Of a stretch of 10,834 nt of DNA, positions 6,401-10,834 are shown piece after piece (position 1 is the first letter of the stretch; each line of letters begins with the position of its first letter). This DNA is from an uncultured Prevotellaceae bacterium (lineage in GTDB: Bacteria > Bacteroidota > Bacteroidia > Bacteroidales > Bacteroidaceae). A program made the translations under genes and the position numbers. The notes under the pieces were generated by a model. It was not told where the DNA came from. It searched no databases and saw nothing but the letters and a program-made list of their open reading frames with translations. The stretch lies in assembly GCA_900313845.1 (NCBI GenBank), contig OMTC01000102.1, positions 1 through 10,834 on the forward strand. Reading direction: 5' to 3'.

Positions 6401-7352
6401 GAATGCCAAGGCCTCTATTGCTTCCCCAAATGCTACAATTCTCCACCAACACATTCGAAATGGAATCCATATTCTCGCTTCCAATTTTCACAGCACAACT
6501 GCGGGAACGCATGATGCAGTTTTCCACCTTGATGTCCTTGCAAACACCATATTCCTCCCATTCGCGTCGGTTCTTGAGGCAAACGCAATCGTCTCCACTT
6601 TCTATTTCACAGTTCTGCACAAGCACACGCCGAGAGTGGTCGATGTCGATACCGTCTCCATTTCGAATCTTGATGTTATTGAGGAGTTTGATGCCATCGA
6701 TGATGACATCCTCGCAGCCGATGAGATGCACGGTCCAATAGGCACCCTCACGCACGGTGATGTCGTGTATTTCAACTCCATTCACTCCAATAAGTGTCAG
6801 CACATGAGGACGAGGATCGAAACGTGGGTCTGCAAGAGGTTTGAGCTCATAGCTGTCCTCAAGTTCTGCTCCCATGAAGGCAACGCCATTTCCATCAATC
6901 GTTCCTTTGCCCGAGAACTTGATTCCTTCCGTGTCCTTAGCCCAAAGCCAAAGCATTCCTTCACCACGATTCTCCTTGAAGGCACTCTTGGAGTAAGCAC
7001 TTTCATCACCAATAGCTTTCCAGGTAGCACCTTCCTCGAGTAGGTATTTGGTCTTTCCTTTTAATTCAATTGGACCACAAAGGTAGGTTTTGTTGGCAGG
7101 GAAAAGAACTGTTCCTCCACCATCGTTCCAACAGGCATTGATGGCTTGTTGGATGGCAGGTGCATCGTTGGCGATGCCATCACCTTTAGCACCGAAATCG
7201 ATTACGTTAAAGGTTTTGCTCTGAGTGGCAAAACAAATGGCTGCACTGCTCCAAATAAGAAGCAAGAGCAGCCATAGTCTTAAATGAAAAATGTGTTTTA
7301 CATCCATCCGGATGGTAGTTCTCGTTTTGGCTACGCCGAACTGAGGGTTCAT
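3387..7352 (-). CDS. Secreted multidomain enzyme: GH28 + histidine acid phosphatase + GH92 (broken in GH92)
   Basis: This 1321-residue frame holds three enzyme domains. A signal peptide begins best at M16 (ATG at 7307: MDVKHIFHLRLWLLLLLIWS, then SAAICFA), so the first 15 residues may be untranslated. GH28 covers about 46-470: FNVIDFGAKGDG at 48-59, catalytic-type aspartates in NGDGID (D233) and SGDD (D254, D255). The usual GHG and RIK motifs read SCA (285-287) and GLGIQ. After a Ser/Pro-rich linker (486-523), a histidine acid phosphatase domain covers about 524-870, with the RHGSR nucleophile motif (R544, H545) and the GHDS proton-donor motif (H794, D795). GH92 starts near 878 (VNTMVGT, YYYNDTKWQGFRNSH, DYGSVTLMP) and is cut at residue 1321 by the duplication. 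GH28 acts on galacturonides and GH92 on alpha-mannosides; joint action on one glycan is inferred. The gene starts 20 bp after the AI-2E gene, so co-transcription is likely. With one repeat copy removed, the protein is 1597 residues. Confidence 0.85.
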   Translation of the reverse strand: MNPQFGVAKTRTTIRMDVKHIFHLRLWLLLLLIWSSAAICFATQSKTFNVIDFGAKGDGIANDAPAIQQAINACWNDGGGTVLFPANKTYLCGPIELKGKTKYLLEEGATWKAIGDESAYSKSAFKENRGEGMLWLWAKDTEGIKFSGKGTIDGNGVAFMGAELEDSYELKPLADPRFDPRPHVLTLIGVNGVEIHDITVREGAYWTVHLIGCEDVIIDGIKLLNNIKIRNGDGIDIDHSRRVLVQNCEIESGDDCVCLKNRREWEEYGVCKDIKVENCIMRSRSCAVKIGSENMDSISNVLVENCSIWGSNRGLGIQNRDEGTITNVIFRNIKMECLLWSDVWWGKAEPIYVTSYPRADGNHKDASWRFPKGETQGRCGMVRDILFENIDAVSENGCFIGGDSVRNIVLQNVHLKLISKGKYPQGIFDKRPCKGEGFVKGELRGLCEETLDGKQVRVQNFQVENLKQKTYDELGGVYYNYPTPPSSPSSLPLVSSSKSQAPFQSFNMQLSTLSSPRGGREEAISTLHTLPEGYQPVYISHYGRHGSRWVTTEARYEWVMKWFEDESRLTPLGKEVKQRMERICTNAKGNAGFLTEVGKHQHEGIARRMMERFPQLFSAKDVEIEAHASTSRRCIQSRDAFLEQMKSMNPNLIFHSYAREADMAYLAYSSPEEEYLIERTKVSPKVSPDRLIYSLFKTIEPNADKEKFLVEFHTIATDMQDVNIGISLYDLFTREEMEAVYQANCTRMWICNGLCEGNGGIPQLSTESLWNDIVEKTDMALSQGKPIANLRFGHDSCLYRLLTLWGLYANNQHLDEIIPMGANVQLVFYRSPQHEKVLVKVFHNEQEMQLPMEAEIGCFYDWNKMKQMVANRLNDFRQSKYISMVNTMVGTAPSIIKNASIYGKNTELLGQTLPAVLVPNGMNFWTPQTRATEKKCIAPYYYNDTKWQGFRNSHWIVGGCTQDYGSVTLMPQFRILRKDADSRATTFTHTDEISTPYYYSVALPEQHLTAEMTGTSRAAIFRFTYEHGGDAYLLVEVNSDENEAIVNVDAEKGMIEGSNPVHRIYQGWGESAGFAGHFVIQLKDKKCTSYGVEGNYAWLKFHVEENEQVLVKMASSFCDVEGAKQNLHVEIPHWDFDLTKAELKSTWQKHLSVVEAESDDIALLHKFYTALYHTSFLPHAFNDVDGRHPAFAYAQTQLNRIESGKVHYMDYSMWDTYRALHPLLNLLFPHKSGEMMQSLVSMYEDGGWMPIFPCWNSYTAAMIGDHTSAAFADAYMKGVRNFDIEKAYEGIRKNAFESPKHFEDYKNGMGRRALKSYLKYG
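5786..5890. repeat. Palindromic intergenic-type repeat embedded in the GH28-phosphatase linker
   Basis: The core is CCTCCCC (5797-5803), a 2-nt centre GA, then GGGGAGG (5806-5812). Outer ends CCTCTTC (5786-5792) and GAAGAGG (5884-5890) are also inverted. The segment is 105 bp, that is 35 codons, and stays in frame. It encodes the odd peptide around SSPRGGREEA. CTCCCC-TCGGGGAGG palindromes of this kind recur as intergenic repeats in Bacteroidales genomes as far as I remember, so an inserted repeat is likely. The exact borders are uncertain. Confidence 0.5.
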
Positions 7353-7372
7353 ATTTGTTTCCGTTTTATTTA

Positions 7373-8497
7373 TTATTCTTCATTCTTCATTAAAACGTTT
7401 TCGTTTTCTTTGATTTCTCCCTCGATGTCTGGGTTTTCTTTTAGGATATATCGCTTGTAGTAGGAGAAGATGAGCGAAGTGAGAGGAAGCGCAATAATCA
7501 GTCCTACGAATCCGAGAAGTGAACCCCAAATGGAGAGGGAAAGAAGGATGATGGCTCCATTCATTCCCATTACCTTTCCCATGATTTTCGGAGTGAGGAT
7601 GGCATCCTGAATGGCTTGCACTATAAACACTGCAATGGCAAAAGTGAGGATGATAATCCAGAAGCCTTGTCCTGTTTCATGCGCTTTGAGAAGGGAAAGG
7701 AAGATGGCGGGGATGAATCCTAACACTTGCAGATAGGGAACGAGGTTGAGCAGTCCCATGAAGAGTCCGAGAGGAATAGCCATTGGGAAATCGATGATGC
7801 TGAAAGCTATGGCGAAGAGGATGCCGACACAGAGAGCGATGACAGACTGCCCACGGAAATAACCCTTCATACCTTTCTCCACATCATTGAGCATACCCTG
7901 AATGAAAGGACGCTGTGCCTCTGGCACCAAACGTATAAATCCAATGGAGAGTTTCTCGTAGTCCATGAGAATGAAGAAAAGGTAGATGATACCGATAAGC
8001 GATGCGACTAAATTGAAGATGGCACCGATGCCGCCGCTGACGAACTGGAATATTTGTGGCACTCGCTCCTGAAGGATGGAAGTGATGTCAGTGATAGTGA
8101 ACAACTCAGTGAGTTTCTGTGTGTCGATATAAGGTTGGATGTAGGTTTGGAAGAAATGCGCCATGTGCCCACCTATATCATTCGTTTGCACAAATTCCAC
8201 GATGATGCTTTCCATTCGCTTGTATTCCTCTATGAAGGAAGGAACGATGAGCATGCCAGTAAGATAAATCACTCCTGCCACCACAAGGAGGGTAACAAAG
8301 ATGGCAAGTAAGCGGAATTTCAGTTTGCATCGATACTGGAAGAAGCAAACGATGGGGTAGAGTAGGTAGGCAACAAGCCATGCCACAAAGAAGGGGGTGA
8401 GCACCTTGCTAAGTTTGGCAATGAGCAAGTAGAGGAGCACGCAAACAGCAATGGTGAAAAGATAGCGTACAAAACGGTCGAATGTGATTTCTTTCAT
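7373..8497 (-). CDS. AI-2E family transporter (PerM/YhhT-like membrane protein)
   Basis: This 374-residue polytopic inner-membrane protein belongs to the AI-2E transporter family (PF01594), which is close to the usual length of 340-400. Hydrophobic segments run at about 10-50 (two), 62-86, 155-180, 215-262 (two to three), 275-300 and 315-345. A soluble stretch lies between about 90 and 150. Family hallmarks are visible in the C-terminal half: the GLLNLVPYLQVLGFIPA segment, ILTPKIMGK, and the glycine-rich SLSIWGSLLGFVGLIIALPL segment. The tail from about residue 350 is charged and cytoplasmic. Members have been linked to autoinducer-2 export, sodium/proton exchange or other efflux, and the substrate cannot be told here. 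The gene is the upstream member of a two-gene minus-strand unit; its TAA at 7373-7375 is 20 bp before the first possible start of the multidomain hydrolase. A functional link to the hydrolase is not evident. Confidence 0.9.
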   Translation of the reverse strand: MKEITFDRFVRYLFTIAVCVLLYLLIAKLSKVLTPFFVAWLVAYLLYPIVCFFQYRCKLKFRLLAIFVTLLVVAGVIYLTGMLIVPSFIEEYKRMESIIVEFVQTNDIGGHMAHFFQTYIQPYIDTQKLTELFTITDITSILQERVPQIFQFVSGGIGAIFNLVASLIGIIYLFFILMDYEKLSIGFIRLVPEAQRPFIQGMLNDVEKGMKGYFRGQSVIALCVGILFAIAFSIIDFPMAIPLGLFMGLLNLVPYLQVLGFIPAIFLSLLKAHETGQGFWIIILTFAIAVFIVQAIQDAILTPKIMGKVMGMNGAIILLSLSIWGSLLGFVGLIIALPLTSLIFSYYKRYILKENPDIEGEIKENENVLMKNEE

Positions 8498-8528
8498 GGG
8501 AAAGGGAGAGAATGAGATAATTAATTCG

Positions 8529-8536
8529 CAAAGTTA
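8529..8536 (-). promoter_or_regulatory. Possible -7 element for the AI-2E/hydrolase unit
   Basis: On the minus strand TAACTTTG lies about 32 bp before the ATG at 8497 and fits the Bacteroidetes -7 consensus TAnnTTTG. I find no convincing TTTG or TTG at the -33 distance, so the promoter is either weak or activator-dependent. It would drive both the AI-2E gene and the multidomain hydrolase. Confidence 0.4.
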
Positions 8537-8610
8537 ATCATTTTTTTAATTGGTGTGTTATAGATGGGGAGAAATTCTTTTGAAATGGTGGTCAAGTCAA
8601 TAAAAATCCT

Positions 8611-8618
8611 TAAATTTG
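8611..8618 (+). promoter_or_regulatory. Possible -7 element for the outer membrane barrel gene
   Basis: TAAATTTG fits the Bacteroidetes -7 consensus and would give a leader of about 64 nt before the ATG at 8689. At the -33 position there is only a degenerate TGGTGG (8586-8591, 19 bp spacing), so activator control is possible. Confidence 0.4.
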
Positions 8619-8630
8619 CAAACTGAATTG

Positions 8631-8661
8631 TTTTCATAGAACGAATGTGTTTTTCATAGAA
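8631..8661 (+). repeat. Pair of 11-bp direct repeats in the leader of the barrel gene
   Basis: TTTTCATAGAA occurs at 8631-8641 and again at 8651-8661, exactly 20 bp apart. The pair lies between the putative transcription start and the ATG at 8689. The spacing of about two helical turns could suit a dimeric regulator, but chance is possible in AT-rich sequence. Confidence 0.45.
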
Positions 8662-8688
8662 GTTACAAATAGGTAAAAAGAATATTTG

Positions 8689-10020
8689 ATGAAACGTTTT
8701 TTATTTGTTTTTGCTCTGTTGATGACTGCTTGCATGGTTGCTTCTGCTCAAGGAAGAAACAAGGTAAGTGGTTCGGTTGTAGAATTTGAATCGAACGAGG
8801 CTGTGACAGGTGCCACAGTTCGTTTGTTGTCGTTGCCCGATAGTGCCCTTGTAGTGGGAACAACCACGGATGTTGAGGGTAAATTTCTCTTGAACAATGT
8901 GAGGAGAGGAAAGTATGTGCTCGTTGTTTCTTTCATTGGTTATGTGACGAAAGAAAAAATGGTGGATTTGAGCAATCGACGCAGTGGCACGCTTGATGCA
9001 GGACGCATCGTAATAGTTGAAAACTCCGAACTGCTCGAGGGAGTGGAGGTGACCGCCATGGCATCGAAAGTGCAGGTGAGTGGAGATTCCCTCATGTTCA
9101 ATGCTTCGGCTTATCCTGTGCCTGAAGGGTCCACGTTGGAGGCACTCATCAAGATGCTCCCTGGAGCAAAGGTGGATGAGGATGGAAACATCACCATCAA
9201 CGGCAAGACAGTGAGCAAGATTTTGGTGGAAGGAAAGGAATTCTTCCTCAACGATAAGGAAATTGCCCTGAAGAACATACCTGTAGATATTATTGCAAAA
9301 ATCAAGACCTACGAGCGCAAGAGCGATATGGCTCGAGTGACAGGTATTGACGACGGAGAGGAGGAAACGGTACTCGACTTAGCTGTGAAAAAAGGTATGA
9401 ATAACGGATGGTTTGGTAATGCACAAGGTAGCATGGGTTCGGAAGACCGCTATGATGCACGTACCAGTATCAACCATTTCAATGATGTGATGCAGATTTC
9501 AGGTTTGGCAAATGCAAGAAATACGCCCAATCGTTGGTATCGAAATGGTTTGACCAGCAACAAGGAGGTTGGTCTTAACTTCTCCACCACTCGAAAGAAG
9601 TTGGAAACAGGAGGTAGTGTACGCTTTCGATACAATGGTAGCGATGTTCATAATGAGTCGTCAAGCGAGAACTTTGCAGCTCAGCGTGGTGCTTTCAGCG
9701 TGAATGAGAATCAGAACTATTCAAGCAATTCGGGCGTGAATTCCAACTTGCGTTTTGAATGGAAACCCGACACAATGACCAACATCATCTTTCGTCCGAA
9801 TTTCAACTATTCCCGCAATCGAGGCATGGGCAACAGTCGCAGTGGCTCTTTCGACCAAACCCCCAACTTGTTGACCAGCAATGTGTTGGATTATAACGAT
9901 GAAATAGCCGTTATCAGTAACGGAGAAGGGGAGATAACAGACGACCCTGTGTTGAATCGATTGATGGAGGTGGTTGTGAATACGAACACGAGTAGAAACG
10001 TGTCGTCACCCTGCGACTGA
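8689..10020 (+). CDS. TonB-receptor-like outer membrane beta-barrel protein, N-terminal part before a frameshift
   Basis: The frame gives 443 residues from the ATG at 8689; a TTG one codon earlier is less likely. A signal peptide covers about 1-20 (MKRFLFVFALLMTACMVASA). Next comes a carboxypeptidase-regulatory-like beta-sandwich at about 25-95 (KVSGSVVEF, GATVRLL, GKFLLNNVRRGKYVLVVSFI), as in many Bacteroidetes outer membrane receptors. A plug-like region follows at about 125-235 (EGSTLEALIKMLPG, NGKTVSKILVEGKEFFL, IKTYERKSDMARVTGIDDGE). Barrel strands then begin, with many N, R and aromatic residues. The architecture resembles the outer-membrane beta-barrel family 3 (PF14905 type), usually 800-950 residues, so this frame is only half of the protein. 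The last residues (VSSPCD) are out of frame, and the true sequence continues from about 9999. The ligand is unknown; no SusD partner is in view. The gene is divergent from the AI-2E gene. Confidence 0.85.
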   Translation: MKRFLFVFALLMTACMVASAQGRNKVSGSVVEFESNEAVTGATVRLLSLPDSALVVGTTTDVEGKFLLNNVRRGKYVLVVSFIGYVTKEKMVDLSNRRSGTLDAGRIVIVENSELLEGVEVTAMASKVQVSGDSLMFNASAYPVPEGSTLEALIKMLPGAKVDEDGNITINGKTVSKILVEGKEFFLNDKEIALKNIPVDIIAKIKTYERKSDMARVTGIDDGEEETVLDLAVKKGMNNGWFGNAQGSMGSEDRYDARTSINHFNDVMQISGLANARNTPNRWYRNGLTSNKEVGLNFSTTRKKLETGGSVRFRYNGSDVHNESSSENFAAQRGAFSVNENQNYSSNSGVNSNLRFEWKPDTMTNIIFRPNFNYSRNRGMGNSRSGSFDQTPNLLTSNVLDYNDEIAVISNGEGEITDDPVLNRLMEVVVNTNTSRNVSSPCD

Positions 10021-10834
10021 CGGGTAATTTCAACGATGGAGAGAGCAAGCAACTTTCGGCTGCTAACATAACCTATAACAGCTTGGGAACCACCTTGCAA
10101 AACAACCGTTATTATCGCACACCAAGTCGTAGCCAGAATTTCTCTGCACAACTTTCTTATAGCGAACCGATTGCAGAGAAAACATACTTGCAGTTGTCAT
10201 ATCGATACGACTATGGATATAACAAGAATGACCGTCAGGCAAGTGTCTATGATTCAGAGGCTTACCGCTCTTTGAACAATGCACTTTTTGCTAATCGCTA
10301 CGACGTAGATGCCATGCTTCGCTTCATGGAAGAGATGGGCTATCAGATGCGCGATTCTGTGCGTCTCAGTCAGTTCTCGGAGTATCGTAACTATAATCAG
10401 AATATCAGTTTGCAGTTGCGCCGTGTGCGTGAGAGCTACAATGCCAGTGTCGGTATTGACCTCTTGCCTCAGCGTACGAAGCTCAACTATAAGTACATGG
10501 GAAAGGACTATCCCGAGGTGAAACGTTCTGTGTTCAATTGGGCTCCACGTGCAAATCTACGCTGGAATTTCAGTAAGGACACCAACGTTCGTTTCCGCTA
10601 TAATGGACGCACCCAACAACCAAGTATGACCGACCTGCTTGATATTACCGACGACTCAAACCCGCTCTATATCCGCAAGGGTAATGCACAATTGAAGCCT
10701 TCGTTCTCCCATAATTTCAATGGTAATTTCAATACCTACGATAGTGAAAAGCAACGCAGTTTTTGGGCGTGGGCAAATGGTAGTGTTGTGAGAAACAATG
10801 TGAGCAGCAAAACCACTTACGATAAGGATACTGG
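9996..10834 (+). CDS. Continuation of the outer membrane beta-barrel after the frameshift, cut by right edge
   Basis: From about 9996 a frame shifted relative to the upstream one stays open to the end of the window. It reads RVVTLRLTGNFNDGESKQLS and onward, which are clearly barrel strands. It includes the pattern RYNGRTQQPSMTDLLDITDD, then NPLYIRKGNAQLKPSFSHNF, a segment well conserved in TonB-dependent and PF14905-type barrels. It has no start codon of its own near the junction, so it is the second part of the gene at 8689. A stop (TAG 9993-9995) in this frame limits the switch point to 9996-10010. One missing base (for example a lost C before CGT 9999) or two extra bases (a GT doubling at 9999-10003) would explain it. 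The end of the protein lies outside the window. Confidence 0.8.

Noticed and set aside
6111..7043. 310-codon plus-strand open frame opposite the GH28 domain
   Set aside because: The minus strand encodes a well-defined GH28 domain; the antisense product has no recognisable features.
7373..8497. Quorum-sensing (autoinducer-2) system
   Set aside because: Only the family name points there. No luxS or AI-2 receptor gene is in the window and many family members have other transport roles.
9990..10010. Programmed ribosomal frameshift in the barrel gene
   Set aside because: No X-XXY-YYZ slippery site or downstream stem or pseudoknot is apparent, and such regulation is not known for this family.
8689..10834. 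SusC/SusD polysaccharide utilisation locus with the GH genes
   Set aside because: The barrel is of the PF14905-like type, is divergent from the hydrolase, and no SusD-like gene is visible, so a PUL cannot be claimed.

Overview
The window looks like a chromosomal piece of a gut- or rumen-type Bacteroidales bacterium, most likely close to Prevotella or Bacteroides. The evidence is the Bacteroidetes promoter signature (TTTG, about 19-20 bp, TAnnTTTG) in front of several genes, the absence of clear Shine-Dalgarno sites, and the gene families present: a GH133-type glycogen debranching enzyme, GH28, GH92, and a carboxypeptidase-regulatory-domain outer membrane barrel. The genus is inferred from style, not from a marker gene.

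Layout. Positions 1-1058 (-) hold the N-terminal half of a glycogen debranching enzyme that runs off the left edge. It diverges from a Crp/Fnr-family regulator (1300-2004, +), and the two share a 241-bp intergenic region with one promoter facing each way. A tRNA-Lys(CUU) gene with its own promoter and terminator follows (2103-2175, +). After a roughly 300-bp gap containing a three-armed inverted/direct repeat comes a long minus-strand unit. It has an AI-2E-family membrane protein (7373-8497) upstream and, 20 bp later, one very large secreted-enzyme gene (7352 down to 2482). The right end (8689 to edge, +) is a TonB-receptor-like outer membrane beta-barrel gene, divergent from the AI-2E gene.

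The most remarkable object is the large enzyme gene. It encodes a signal peptide, a GH28 (polygalacturonase-like) domain, a histidine acid phosphatase domain and a GH92 (alpha-mannosidase) domain. The frame is broken inside GH92 by an exact 77-bp tandem duplication (3311-3387 and 3388-3464). Removing one copy restores a single frame of 1597 codons plus stop. The 77-bp length equals a common assembler k-mer, so an assembly join error is a serious possibility; a real slippage-type on/off switch is the alternative. The linker between GH28 and the phosphatase carries what looks like an in-frame palindromic intergenic repeat.

The outer membrane protein gene also has a frameshift (near 9996-10010), after which the barrel continues in another frame to the window end. 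Functionally the window combines glycogen metabolism and a regulator on the left with surface/periplasmic glycan handling on the right. A phosphatase fused to a mannosidase suggests trimming of phosphorylated mannans or glycans, but this is inference from domain content only.
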